64,000 bases of DNA from Butyrivibrio sp. NC2007 (GCF_000421405.1 NZ_ATWY01000003.1:207260-271259), one strand, 5' to 3'. Shown: positions 8,236 through 17,307, counted from the first letter of the stretch. The notes: generated by a model not told the origin, from the sequence alone. Made by a program: numbers and translations.

Positions 8236-9909
8236 ATGAAATGCAGCAACTGTGGAAATGAAATTGAACCCGGAGCCAGATACTGCAACGTGTGTGGTTT
8301 CTTTATTGTGCCTGAAGATGAGAGCGTAGAGATTACAGAACCCGTGGTACCTAAACAGAGAAAAGGAGTCGTGCTACTTTTGGCGGCTCTATTTGTTTTG
8401 CTGGGATTATTGGTTACTGCGTATATCCTGCCTCAGATTATTAAATATATGATTGTGGAAAAGCAGTTTAAGTCTGAGATGAATGCTGTGGAAGTTCAGG
8501 ATGAGGAGGATGAAGAGACAGAGGAGGAAGAATTCCAAGGCCTAAGTGCATTGGGAGAACCCGGCGATAAGCTCATGATGGTTGATGAGATCATCTACAA
8601 TGATCAGGGCGGAGTGATTACAGGGATTTATGACGGAGAATCAAGGGTTGGAGATTTCTATGTCAATGAGGCCCAAAATGCCGGTGTGCTCTACGATTCA
8701 AGAAAAATTTGTCTTTACATAACTCCGGATCTGAATACGGTTCCGCTGGCTGAGAACGTATACGATGCAGGGCTTTCCTACAGCGGGGATTATGTCTTTT
8801 ACAAAATAATAGATCAGAAATTTAATAAGTATCTCTACTTATATGATGTTAAAACGGGTGATGAATATAAAGTTGAGGAGACAGATACCACAGAAATGGT
8901 CATGTCTCCCAGCGGTGAGTATATTGCGTACATTAAGCATGATGAACTCGATTATAACAAAAAGCTCCTTACTATCAGCGGATGGGGCTTAAAGCCTGCG
9001 GTTCTGACGGGGGATGTGGACGAAATCTATGCTGTTTCCGATGATGGAAAGATGATCGTTTACAGTACTTATAAGGATGGGAGCAGGACTCTGTTTTGCT
9101 GGGATGATGGCAATATCGTGCAGCTGGCGGATGACTATGTTGTCTCTATGCATTTTAACAGGGATTGCAGTTTCTTCTTATATGAAGGAGAAAATGGAGT
9201 GTACTGCTTTGAACCCGGGATGGATGAGCCTATGCAGCTGATTGGTGGAATGGCTTTAAGTGTTCGCATAGACGGGAAAAGGCAGAAAGTATCCCCCAGG
9301 CATGTGAATAGATTTCTTTACGCATCGAAGACTCTGACCGGTGCTATGATCAAAACTACAGATGGTCTGTATATGTTAAAAGACAATATGGAGTTAATGC
9401 GCGCTGATGATGATGCTTATGGCGCTCTTCTTATAAACAGGCTGGAAGATAAGGATATCTGTGTGTATTACGATGGTCACGGGCTTGCTTATAATATTGT
9501 GGGCTTTGATGGAAGTATAACTACCATAAATCCTATTGGCGAAGGCTTTCCGGGCGGATATGCCATAAATGATGACGGATCAGTTCTGTGGTATTACGAC
9601 AGTAATGAAGAGCAGGTCTATATGGTAGATATGACAACCGGCAGTATGAGCACTGTATTCGGAAAGGTGACTGAAAAGGGAACGATTTCTCTTTTGTATG
9701 ATTCTTATACCCAGAGATGTTTCTTTATATCAGAGGACGGATGCTGCTATGGAGCGTCTGCAGACGGCGATATACTTGAGTTTGCCACGGATTGCGCCGA
9801 GCCTTATACAAGCTACAGGTATGACGATATGGTGGGTTATAAAGAAAAAAGTCGTGAAGGTTATAATCATATTTTGGTTTTTGGACGTTTCGTAGAGCTC
9901 TCAAACTAA
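8236..9909 (+). CDS. Zinc-ribbon membrane protein with propeller-like extracellular domain
   Basis: This 557-residue protein starts with a short zinc ribbon (CSNCGNEIEPGARYCNVCG, residues 3-21). A single transmembrane helix follows (about residues 44-66), then an acidic linker (DEEDEETEEEEF). The rest (about residues 110-557) is rich in repeated beta-strand units with SxxG-YIAYI, DGKMIVYSTY and DGSVLWYYDS patterns, typical of TolB/WD40-like propellers. The zinc ribbon would be cytoplasmic and the propeller extracellular. Lachnospiraceae carry many proteins of this general plan. I know of no established function. It closes the corA series. A weak hairpin (9928-9950) follows without a T-tract. 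Confidence 0.75.
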   Translation: MKCSNCGNEIEPGARYCNVCGFFIVPEDESVEITEPVVPKQRKGVVLLLAALFVLLGLLVTAYILPQIIKYMIVEKQFKSEMNAVEVQDEEDEETEEEEFQGLSALGEPGDKLMMVDEIIYNDQGGVITGIYDGESRVGDFYVNEAQNAGVLYDSRKICLYITPDLNTVPLAENVYDAGLSYSGDYVFYKIIDQKFNKYLYLYDVKTGDEYKVEETDTTEMVMSPSGEYIAYIKHDELDYNKKLLTISGWGLKPAVLTGDVDEIYAVSDDGKMIVYSTYKDGSRTLFCWDDGNIVQLADDYVVSMHFNRDCSFFLYEGENGVYCFEPGMDEPMQLIGGMALSVRIDGKRQKVSPRHVNRFLYASKTLTGAMIKTTDGLYMLKDNMELMRADDDAYGALLINRLEDKDICVYYDGHGLAYNIVGFDGSITTINPIGEGFPGGYAINDDGSVLWYYDSNEEQVYMVDMTTGSMSTVFGKVTEKGTISLLYDSYTQRCFFISEDGCCYGASADGDILEFATDCAEPYTSYRYDDMVGYKEKSREGYNHILVFGRFVELSN

Positions 9910-10016
9910 TCAAATTCTAAAATTTATAAACAGACTGTCAGAATCTGTTTCCAAAAAATATCCTAATTCTAAAACAATCATAAAAACAACCCCAAATCAC
10001 AAAAATCACACTATTT

Positions 10017-10050
10017 TATGACTCTTTTGTGACTGTCACAGATGTAATGT
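10017..10050 (+). promoter_or_regulatory. Direct-repeat promoter, site 1 of 3 (11-bp repeat period)
   Basis: TATGAC at 10017-10022 and TGTGAC at 10028-10033 start exactly 11 bp apart. After another 11 bp comes a weak -10-like hexamer TAATGT (10045-10050). The same arrangement occurs before the giant adhesin (17346-17379) and the small-peptide operon (51262-51295). There is no recognisable -35 box, which fits an activator-dependent promoter. The second hexamer also lies in a TGTGAC-T-GTCACA palindrome. The spacer from 9910 to 10113 is AT-rich and holds no gene. Confidence 0.55.
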
Positions 10051-10113
10051 GTTCTCATCGGTTTACGAAACATGTTCACTCACGGATGAGGACCTAGTAA
10101 AGGAGAACACATT

Positions 10114-13100
10114 ATGAAGTATTTATCATCAAACGGTAGAGAAGAGTCAAGAACAAATAAGGGAAGAACCAGCAAGCTTACATTCGCATATATACTTGCT
10201 GCTTTCTTCCTTTCATTTGGTCTTATGTTTGCAGGATCAGTTACATCTTACGCGACTGAGGACGAAGATGATTTAACTCCTCCAACAACAGGAACAGAAA
10301 CACCTGGAACAACAGAAACAATGACAGACGAAGAGCGAGCTGCAGCAGAAGAGGCAGCAAGGATTGCAGCGGAGCAGGCTGAGGCAGCAAGGATTGCAGC
10401 GGAGCAAGCTGAAGCAGAAAGACTTGCAGCAGCGCAGGCAGAAGCAGAAAGGCTTGCAGCAGCGCAGGCAGAAGCAGAAAGACTTGCAGCAGCGCAGGCA
10501 GAAGCAGAGGAAGCAGCAAGGCTCGCAGCAGAGGAAGCGGCAAGGCTCGCAGCAGAGCAGGCTGCAGCAGCGCAGGCAGAATTAGATAGGGTTTTGGCAG
10601 AGCAGGCTGCAGCAGCGCAGGCAGAAGCAGAAAGGCTTGCTGCAGAGAAAGCTGCAACACCAAAGATCACATTTGCATGGGATAACACTGTAGAATCCGG
10701 AGCAACAGTAAGTGACGGAACACAAGGAACAGGCAGACTTGAAGGTTATTCAACAACAGTTAATCATTACACATCAACAACAGGCGATGATATAACAACT
10801 ATTTTTCTTCATACCAATGATGGTTCAAATATAACTCTTAAAGAGGAAGACTTCGATCTTTCAGGGATTGGAGAAGGCTATACAGTAGAATATGACCTTG
10901 ATTGCGGAATTGTCAATATTGTAAAAGTCAAGGAAAAACCAGCAACATCAAGTACAACAGAAACAACTGAGACCACAAATACAACAACAGGTCCAAAGAC
11001 AACAGTATATTATCAGTTTACAGAAGTGCATGAGATTGATACATCTTCAGCAAACGAATATTATTTTGTGCCTTATACATATGGCGCATTAACTGGTGAC
11101 AACGCTATGATAGGTGTTCCAATAGGAACAGCTACACTTTTTACAGATATGTCTCTTGCTCCTGAAGGTAAAACATATAACACGGGAAAGCTCGGAACTC
11201 AGAATTCCTATGCGTTTGACCAGCTAGTTACATATAATAATCTTGAAAATACTGAAGCAAATAAAGCCAAAATACTAAACAATGTTTTTGTAGCAGAGAA
11301 AGGCAATGGTTTTGACAGCTGTAAAGAAGGAGCACTATATTATCTTGATTGGGGTGAGAGTGGTAGTTTTAAGGTAACTACTGATGGTAAGGAATATGAA
11401 ATTAATCAGTTAATGGGATATTGGTGTGGATACGGTGGTGCACAAGCCTTCTATGGTTACTATGGCAATATCTTTGGAAGAGTATATACATATCTTAAGG
11501 CTGAAGTAACAGCAGATAGTTTAACAGCAAAAGCTAAAGAAGGTGCTTTTGACAATGTTGGATTAGATGGCTTAAAGCTTACAGATAAAGACATCGCGTC
11601 ATATCTGGATGTTAGTCTTCAAATTGGAGAAAAGGACTATTTAGTAGGTGGATGTACCGTTGAGGACGGAACTCTTGATTATTTAAAGGGTGACGATACA
11701 ATATCCATCAAGTTCGGAAATACAACAAAGACTATTAAGGTTGACTTATCAAGTCTTGGTAAGCAGGTTTGGGAAAGAGATCACAAGGGCATGCGTGAGG
11801 CTGCTTCAGTAAGTGGTAGCGACGTTGCAGCGCTTCAGAGAGCAATCGCAGAAGGTCTTGCAAATGAATTAGTTGGTGCAAACAACGAAGATCTTCAGGC
11901 TCTTAGCGAAAAGCTTGCAGCAGCAATCTGGCAGCAAAACAACCAGGAAGCTCTTGCGTTAGATGCAAATGATCCTTTCAACTATGATGCTATAACAAAA
12001 GCAAGTGCTAACTATGCTAAAGTTGATAATAATGTTAAGAAGTATATGAATACTACTTCTAAGGGCATCTCTGACAGATGGGTAATTGTTGAGAGGAAAG
12101 TTAATGACGAAGCAGATAAGTTTATGGCAGCAAGACTTAAGGATGCCAAGACTAATCCTTCAGATGAAGATACAAATCCTTATGCAGATGCAACAGCAGA
12201 TAACACAGATAAGATTCTTGCTTCAAAGGGTGATTATGACAAGCTTGCACCGGCAATCAAGAGATTTATTGATGAAAAGTACACAAAAGCTAACACAGGT
12301 ACAGAAAATGCAGCTCTTACATATGCAGAAATCTATGAGAGAGCACTTAACATCAAGACAACAGCAGACGCTTTCGTTGAGAAGTACGCTTCAATCCTTG
12401 TAAAGAAGGATAACGAAGAGGACCCAGACCAGAGAGAAACATACAACAGAACAAATACATCTAACTATGCACAGATCATAAGCGGAGCAAACGCTTGGAA
12501 GAACCTCACAGAGGAAGAGCGTAAGTATATCAACAAGGCCCTTAACCTTGGAAATGGCGAAGTTGGCGCAGAGGGTGGAGTTCTTACAAATGAGATCACA
12601 TTCGAAAAGCTCCTTGCAGACGCATATGCTCTTAGAGAGTTACTTAACAGACCAGCTCCTGAAGCTTTTGATCCATACGATGGACCAGAGGAAGTGTACC
12701 CTGTATTCCTTCCTAAGAAAGAAGTTAAGAAGGAAGAGCCTGTAGTAGTAGAGACAAAGACAGAACACAACACAAAGAAGCATTCAACAGGCAATTCAAC
12801 AAAGAAGACAACTGACGACTCTAAGCTTCGCAAAGAGAATGATAATGCATTAGAGAAAATATTCAACAACCTTACAAAGAAAGAAAACGAGAAGACAGAC
12901 GTTCTCGCAATGCTTGAGAAGACTGTAAACCAGATTGCTTCATCTATTACAGAGACAGCAAAGGCTACATTTGGTAACGGCGCAATCCTCATCAACGTTC
13001 AGTCATGGCTTGCAAACACAGAGTCAGGCGAGGGAATGTGGACAGATTCAAGTGCAAGAAATAAGCACCTTGAAGCAAATCAGTCACAGGTTAGCTACAC

Positions 13101-13719
13101 ACTTGAGAATGCAGACAGACTTGCTGCATCAGTTCTTACAACATCAGAGCTCAACGACGTAAACAACGGCGATACAATGGAGATCAGACTTCGTATCAAT
13201 CCTAACGAGGATAAGGTTTCCAAAGAGCACAAGAACCAGTTTGACGATGCAATGGTAGCAGTTCAGGACAGCTTTGTAGGACTTACAAAGGGCGAATACC
13301 TTGACATTTCACTTGAGAAGCGTCGTAACAACGGTGCTTGGCAGTACATTCCTGAGACAGAGGATGCAGTAAGAATCGCAATCGATGTACCTGCAAACCT
13401 TGTACAGAGCGGAAGAACATTCTTCATCATCAGAAACCATGATGGTGAGTGCACAATCCTTAGAGACCTTGATGACAACGATGAGACACTGACAATCGAG
13501 ACAGACAGATTCTCAGATTACCTTGTTATCTACGATGATAACTTTGCAGAGTCTGCTAAGAATGCAGCATCAGGAACACTTTACGGATCAGCAGCAGGAA
13601 CAACACCTACATATAACAATGGAAATACAAACGTAGTAATGTATGTAGTTACATTCCTTGCAATCCTCTTCATGGTAATCGTAGTTATCTCTATGAGAAG
13701 AAGAGATGAAGAGAGATAA
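10114..13719 (+). CDS. Large Ala/Glu-rich membrane-anchored surface protein
   Basis: This 1201-residue exported protein has a long signal peptide (hydrophobic core about residues 25-45, cleavage probably after SYA). A Thr/Pro-rich stretch follows, then an Ala/Glu/Gln-rich segment (about residues 70-185) built of 10-residue units such as ERLAAAQAEA, which should form a long helix or coiled coil. A Ser/Thr-rich linker leads to globular regions (about residues 305-545 and 550-860), a charged linker (KKEEPVVVETKTEHNTKK) and a C-terminal domain. The end is one transmembrane helix with a basic tail (MRRRDEER). No LPxTG- or TGD-type sorting motif precedes that helix, so it is probably membrane-anchored rather than sortase-linked. 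An AAAGGAG site precedes the ATG. It is followed by a strong terminator. Function is unknown; an adhesin or surface scaffold is a guess. Confidence 0.8.
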   Translation: MKYLSSNGREESRTNKGRTSKLTFAYILAAFFLSFGLMFAGSVTSYATEDEDDLTPPTTGTETPGTTETMTDEERAAAEEAARIAAEQAEAARIAAEQAEAERLAAAQAEAERLAAAQAEAERLAAAQAEAEEAARLAAEEAARLAAEQAAAAQAELDRVLAEQAAAAQAEAERLAAEKAATPKITFAWDNTVESGATVSDGTQGTGRLEGYSTTVNHYTSTTGDDITTIFLHTNDGSNITLKEEDFDLSGIGEGYTVEYDLDCGIVNIVKVKEKPATSSTTETTETTNTTTGPKTTVYYQFTEVHEIDTSSANEYYFVPYTYGALTGDNAMIGVPIGTATLFTDMSLAPEGKTYNTGKLGTQNSYAFDQLVTYNNLENTEANKAKILNNVFVAEKGNGFDSCKEGALYYLDWGESGSFKVTTDGKEYEINQLMGYWCGYGGAQAFYGYYGNIFGRVYTYLKAEVTADSLTAKAKEGAFDNVGLDGLKLTDKDIASYLDVSLQIGEKDYLVGGCTVEDGTLDYLKGDDTISIKFGNTTKTIKVDLSSLGKQVWERDHKGMREAASVSGSDVAALQRAIAEGLANELVGANNEDLQALSEKLAAAIWQQNNQEALALDANDPFNYDAITKASANYAKVDNNVKKYMNTTSKGISDRWVIVERKVNDEADKFMAARLKDAKTNPSDEDTNPYADATADNTDKILASKGDYDKLAPAIKRFIDEKYTKANTGTENAALTYAEIYERALNIKTTADAFVEKYASILVKKDNEEDPDQRETYNRTNTSNYAQIISGANAWKNLTEEERKYINKALNLGNGEVGAEGGVLTNEITFEKLLADAYALRELLNRPAPEAFDPYDGPEEVYPVFLPKKEVKKEEPVVVETKTEHNTKKHSTGNSTKKTTDDSKLRKENDNALEKIFNNLTKKENEKTDVLAMLEKTVNQIASSITETAKATFGNGAILINVQSWLANTESGEGMWTDSSARNKHLEANQSQVSYTLENADRLAASVLTTSELNDVNNGDTMEIRLRINPNEDKVSKEHKNQFDDAMVAVQDSFVGLTKGEYLDISLEKRRNNGAWQYIPETEDAVRIAIDVPANLVQSGRTFFIIRNHDGECTILRDLDDNDETLTIETDRFSDYLVIYDDNFAESAKNAASGTLYGSAAGTTPTYNNGNTNVVMYVVTFLAILFMVIVVISMRRRDEER
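10357..10640 (+). repeat. Tandem 30-bp coding repeats (10-residue Ala/Glu/Gln units)
   Basis: Inside the surface-protein gene, about 280 bp consist of near-identical 30-bp units encoding R(I/L)AA(E/A)QAEA(A/E), later varied to 7- to 9-residue forms. The codons are biased toward gca/gaa/cag, so the DNA itself is repetitive and prone to copy-number change. The opposite strand has long Ala/Leu-rich open frames that are shadows of this composition. Confidence 0.8.
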
Positions 13720-13743
13720 TTCAAAGTAAATAAAAAACTTCGG

Positions 13744-13773
13744 CAGGAGACCGAAAGGTCTCCTGTTTATTTT
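13744..13773 (+). terminator. Rho-independent terminator after the surface protein
   Basis: CAGGAGACC and GGTCTCCTG form a perfect 9-bp stem closed by a GAAA tetraloop, followed by TTTATTTT. It lies 24 bp after the stop codon and separates this transcript from the regulator operon. Confidence 0.85.
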
Positions 13774-13788
13774 GAATCGAAAAGACGA

Positions 13789-13794
13789 TATAAT
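13789..13794 (+). promoter_or_regulatory. -10 box of the regulator/kinase operon
   Basis: A consensus TATAAT lies 61 bp before the chosen start of the response regulator, just after the terminator. No good -35 is found at 17 bp (TTTATT is the closest), so promoter strength is unclear. Confidence 0.45.
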
Positions 13795-13854
13795 ATATAT
13801 GAAGTGTTTGCAATTTCAAAAAACCGTCTGTATTCGATTTTGCGAGGTGATTTA

Positions 13855-14652
13855 TTGAATATAATAGCTTTGGATGACGAAAAACTCGCTATGGAGGGTA
13901 TCTGTAATACAATCCGTAAAGTTTCGCCGGATGCTGAAGTAAACGGCTTCGTTTTGGTGGAGCCTGCCATAGCATATGCCAAAGACAATCAGGTGGATGT
14001 AGCATTTCTTGACATCGAAATGTACGACACCAATGGAATCGAAGTTGCCAAGCAGTTAAAAGAAATCCATCCGGATATCAACATTATCTTTTCCACAGGT
14101 TATAAAGAGTATATGGAAGAAGCCTTCGCTTTGTATGCAAGCGGATATATAACCAAGCCTGCCACTGAGGACAAGGTCAGGGAGCAGCTTGCAAATCTAA
14201 GGCGTCCGATTGAAGAAGATGGCAATGGCGTTGTCATAAAGACCTTTGGCAAGTTCGAGATCTTTGTCGATGACCTGCCACTTAAGTTTGCGTACAGCAA
14301 GAGTAAAGAGCTTCTGGCTATCCTTGTGGACAAGGAAGGCAGGATGTGTACTGTAGGTGAGCTCATGAGTGTGCTCTGGGAGGATGAGGATGATCTTGTT
14401 TCCCGTACTTCATATATGAGAAACCTTCAGTCTGACCTTACAAACACCCTAAAGAAAAGCGGTGCTGAAGATGTGCTTGTCAAGCAGCGCGGAATGCTTG
14501 GTGTTGATGTAAGCAAGGTGAAATGCGATCTCTACGATTTCCAAAAAGGTGGAGCAGCTGCCAAAGGCTCGTTCCACGGTGAATATATGTCTCAATACAG
14601 CTGGGGAGAAGATAGGATCTCCGTTTTGGAGGAAGAAAAGTGCCGGAAATAA
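13855..14652 (+). CDS. Response regulator with receiver and SARP/OmpR-like winged helix
   Basis: This 265-residue two-component regulator has an N-terminal receiver domain: acidic pair Asp7-Asp8 (ALDDEK), phosphoacceptor Asp53 (AFLDIEM), Ser80/Thr81 and Lys101 (ITKPA). Its output domain (about residues 125-230, beginning VIKTFGKFEIF) resembles the OmpR/SARP winged helix, with the helical segment KSKELLAILVDKEGR and LWEDE. There is no LytTR domain, although its kinases are LytS-like. The TTG start at 13855 has a GAGGTGA site 4 bp upstream. The frame stays open back to a GTG at 13804, but that would add residues before the conserved receiver start. The gene overlaps the first kinase by 13 bp. 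It is the obvious candidate to bind the 11-bp direct repeats found before the flanking surface-protein genes; this binding is inferred. Confidence 0.85.
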   Translation: MNIIALDDEKLAMEGICNTIRKVSPDAEVNGFVLVEPAIAYAKDNQVDVAFLDIEMYDTNGIEVAKQLKEIHPDINIIFSTGYKEYMEEAFALYASGYITKPATEDKVREQLANLRRPIEEDGNGVVIKTFGKFEIFVDDLPLKFAYSKSKELLAILVDKEGRMCTVGELMSVLWEDEDDLVSRTSYMRNLQSDLTNTLKKSGAEDVLVKQRGMLGVDVSKVKCDLYDFQKGGAAAKGSFHGEYMSQYSWGEDRISVLEEEKCRK

Positions 14653-15962
14653 AGTATTTTTATACTTGTCTGGAATTATGGGGTAGTTTTTTTGCCAATG
14701 CTGTAGCAATCTACCTCTACCTCAGTAAATCGGTAATACGCAAACAGTATCGCACGCTCGGAGCGCTGGAACTGATAGTTGGTGTGATGCTCTTTTTTGA
14801 TGCGGTTGCATGGTTTTTCAGGGGAGTCCCCGGCCCTGTTGTCCATTCTATTCTTATTGCTTCAAACTATATCACAATTCTGTGTAACGCTTTTTTGCCT
14901 GTGGCAGTCATGGCTTATACTGTCTATTCTGTTGAAAAAGAGTACAGAACCCACCGAATGCTTATGGTGGTCACCGGTATAGGCGCCTTCAATGGTCTGT
15001 TCTACATGATCGCCCAATCAAGGAATTTTATTTTCAGTATTGATCCGGTCACAAACCTCTATCACAGAGGAGCCGGATTCGGGATATGGTCCGCGCTGAT
15101 ATTGCTGGAAACTGCAGGAACCATCGTCTATCTGACAATAAAAAGGGAACACATAGAGAAAAGGCGTTTTATAGTCATTATGAGTTTTGTGATTCTCCCT
15201 CTTATCGCGTCCGTTCTTCAGATCTTCATATATGGATTCTCGCTTTCAAACATAGCGATTATTATTGCCTCTGCCATATTGTTTGGACAGGCGGTTAATT
15301 CTAATACCCGGACGTTGGTGGAACAGACGATCTTTATTGAGAATCAGGAAAAAATACTGGAAGATCTAAGGACACAGATAGCTCTATCCCAGATAAAGCC
15401 TCACTTTCTGTATAATGCACTAAATTCCATCTACGTTCTATGCGATCAGGATCCGCCTAAGGCGAAGAAGCTGATCAATAATCTTTCAGAGTATTTAAGA
15501 ACTGATATAGGCTCCATCGGTACGGGTAAGACAATATCTTTTGAAAAAGAGCTTGATCATACCAATGTATACCTTGAAATTGAAAAGGCTCGCTTTGGTG
15601 ACAGATTTGTCGTAGAGTATGACATTGAAGTCGCTGACTTCAATATTCCGCCTCTGACAATTCAGCCGCTTGTTGAAAATGCAGTAAAACACGGCGTTTG
15701 TAAGAAAAGTCCAAGCGACCCGGGTGTCATTACTATTAGAACTGAACAGGGGTATGGATTCGTCAAAATAATCATAGCTGACAATGGTGTTGGATTTGAT
15801 CTGGCGAAATATAACGCCATGGATAAATCATCGACCGATAAGATTGGCATCGCAAACGTAAGAGACAGGCTGAAGATTTTGGAAAATTCAGAGATGAATG
15901 TCTTTTCTGAACCCGGAAAGGGCACTACGGTTGAAATAATCATTCCCAACAAGGACAAATAA
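14640..15962 (+). CDS. LytS-type sensor histidine kinase with 7TM sensor (first of pair)
   Basis: This 440-residue membrane kinase has about seven N-terminal transmembrane helices (residues 10-225), a short coiled coil, then a His_kinase domain with phosphoacceptor His255 in QIKPHFLYNALNS and a HATPase domain. The ATPase shows the N box (QPLVENAVKHG), the G1 box (IADNGVGF) and the later GTTVEI strand. The GTG start overlaps the end of the regulator gene, with a GGAGGAA site just upstream. The 7TM part shares motifs with the second kinase and clearly with the HD-GYP protein at 48870 (IYGFSLSNIA versus AYGISLVNMA), so the sensor module is reused. The input signal is unknown. It should phosphorylate the regulator encoded immediately upstream. 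Confidence 0.88.
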   Translation: MPEIKYFYTCLELWGSFFANAVAIYLYLSKSVIRKQYRTLGALELIVGVMLFFDAVAWFFRGVPGPVVHSILIASNYITILCNAFLPVAVMAYTVYSVEKEYRTHRMLMVVTGIGAFNGLFYMIAQSRNFIFSIDPVTNLYHRGAGFGIWSALILLETAGTIVYLTIKREHIEKRRFIVIMSFVILPLIASVLQIFIYGFSLSNIAIIIASAILFGQAVNSNTRTLVEQTIFIENQEKILEDLRTQIALSQIKPHFLYNALNSIYVLCDQDPPKAKKLINNLSEYLRTDIGSIGTGKTISFEKELDHTNVYLEIEKARFGDRFVVEYDIEVADFNIPPLTIQPLVENAVKHGVCKKSPSDPGVITIRTEQGYGFVKIIIADNGVGFDLAKYNAMDKSSTDKIGIANVRDRLKILENSEMNVFSEPGKGTTVEIIIPNKDK

Positions 15963-15973
15963 GGGGTATTTAT

Positions 15974-17260
15974 ATGGCTCATGTAAACATGTATATACAG
16001 CTTTATGCAGCTGTAGTACTTGCGATTATTCTGGTAGGCAATCTGCAAGTCAACCGAGATGTAAGGGATAGGAGTGTAAGGGTCTTTTACGTTATGCTTT
16101 TTCTTGGTGTGATCATGCTCTTTGCCGGAGGTTGGGACAGCTATTTGCTGATTCCGATGCACAAACATAATCCCGCTCTGGAGTCATTGGCAGCCGGAAT
16201 AAGCGATCTTGCTTACTTCCTGATAATAGGCCATTTCACCATATATCTTGATCTGTATGACAGAGAAAAAAGTTATAAGGCAAGCAAACTTGCAAAAGCA
16301 GCGGTGATCATCAGCTTTATATACGGAATATATTGGTTTATTTCCGATTTCAACGGAAGTATTTATACCCAGAATGCTGAAGCTATGAGCCACGGACCCA
16401 TGTATTACTTTGGCCAGGTTGGTGGATACGTGACAACTCTTATAATGCTTATCATATTGATCAAAAGGGTCAAGAGTTTCAGGAAGCGTGAAACTATAGC
16501 GTTTATCCTGTTTATCGCAGGCCCGTTGCTGGGCTCTCTTATAAGAGGTTTTTTAAAAGACATTACTCTGATGCCTCTTATGATATCGTTATCCCTTATC
16601 ATCATTCAGGTATTTGTCCAGAATGCAAAAGAGATGCTATTTAGGCAGAAGATGGTAGAGCTGTCGGAGCTTCGTACAGATCTTCTTATGAGCAGGATGA
16701 AGCCCCACTTTATCTACAATGTATTAAACTCTATTTATGTGCTTTGTGATCACTCGGTGGATGAGGCGAAAAAAGCTATCGCGCTATTCGCACAGTACCT
16801 TAGGACAAGTCTTGTTGACCTGGATAGTCACAAGCTGATACCTTTCGAAGAAGAAATACAATACGTTAAAAACTACGTAGAAATCGAGAAGATTCGCTTT
16901 GGAGACAGGCTGGAGGTAGAGTACAATATTGGAGCAACGGACTTTTCGGTTCCGCCGCTGTCGATACAGGTAATCGTTGAAAATGCCATAAAACATGGCA
17001 TTGAGAAAAAAGTCGGAGGAGGAACCATTAAGGTTTCTTCCGGGGAAGATGGCAGGAACATCATTGTTACCATCGCGGACAACGGAGTTGGCTTTAGCGA
17101 GGATGACATCGTCCAAAACGAGAAGAAAAACGGAAAACGAAAACATGTCGGAATCTACGCTGCCACCTACAGGCTGGAAAACCTGTGTGGCGGAAAGCTT
17201 GAATATAGCAGTAAAAGAGGCGAAGGGACCACAGCAACCATCACGATACCGAAAAATTAA
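15974..17260 (+). CDS. LytS-type sensor histidine kinase with 7TM sensor (second of pair)
   Basis: This 428-residue kinase is a paralogue of the preceding one. It has seven likely N-terminal transmembrane helices, then phosphoacceptor His245 in RMKPHFIYNVLNS, an N box (QVIVENAIKHG) and a G1 box (IADNGVGF). The two kinase domains are closely similar (NSIYVLCD, Y-LRT, E.IRFGDR), while the sensor halves have diverged. This suggests that two signals, or a kinase heterodimer, act on a single response regulator. The gap to the first kinase is 11 bp with a ribosome-binding site (AAGGGGTA). The gene ends at a clear terminator, so regulator and both kinases form one operon. Confidence 0.88.
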   Translation: MAHVNMYIQLYAAVVLAIILVGNLQVNRDVRDRSVRVFYVMLFLGVIMLFAGGWDSYLLIPMHKHNPALESLAAGISDLAYFLIIGHFTIYLDLYDREKSYKASKLAKAAVIISFIYGIYWFISDFNGSIYTQNAEAMSHGPMYYFGQVGGYVTTLIMLIILIKRVKSFRKRETIAFILFIAGPLLGSLIRGFLKDITLMPLMISLSLIIIQVFVQNAKEMLFRQKMVELSELRTDLLMSRMKPHFIYNVLNSIYVLCDHSVDEAKKAIALFAQYLRTSLVDLDSHKLIPFEEEIQYVKNYVEIEKIRFGDRLEVEYNIGATDFSVPPLSIQVIVENAIKHGIEKKVGGGTIKVSSGEDGRNIIVTIADNGVGFSEDDIVQNEKKNGKRKHVGIYAATYRLENLCGGKLEYSSKRGEGTTATITIPKN

Positions 17261-17273
17261 TAAACAAATCATT

Positions 17274-17307
17274 AAGAGCCTGGAACTAAAATTTCAGGCT
17301 CTTTTTA
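17274..17307 (+). terminator. Rho-independent terminator of the regulator/kinase operon
   Basis: AAGAGCCTG pairs with CAGGCTCTT around a short AT-rich loop, followed by a T-run. It lies 13 bp after the second kinase. Confidence 0.85.

Noticed and set aside
9928..9950. Hairpin AAACAGA/TCTGTTT as a terminator after the zinc-ribbon gene
   Set aside because: The stem is weak and AT-rich and no T-run follows, so termination there is doubtful.
10028..10040. TGTGAC-T-GTCACA palindrome as a CRP/FNR-type operator
   Set aside because: The palindrome is not repeated at sites 2 and 3, whereas the 11-bp direct repeat is present at all three, so the direct repeat explains more. A second overlapping site cannot be excluded.
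10357..10640. Tandem repeats that might be taken for a CRISPR array
   Set aside because: There are no unique spacers. The repeats keep the reading frame of the surface-protein gene and encode 10-residue units.
10241..10688. Long Leu/Ala-rich open frames on the minus strand opposite the Ala/Glu repeat
   Set aside because: They mirror the repetitive gca/gaa/cag codons of the plus-strand gene, have no ribosome-binding site and no sensible composition.
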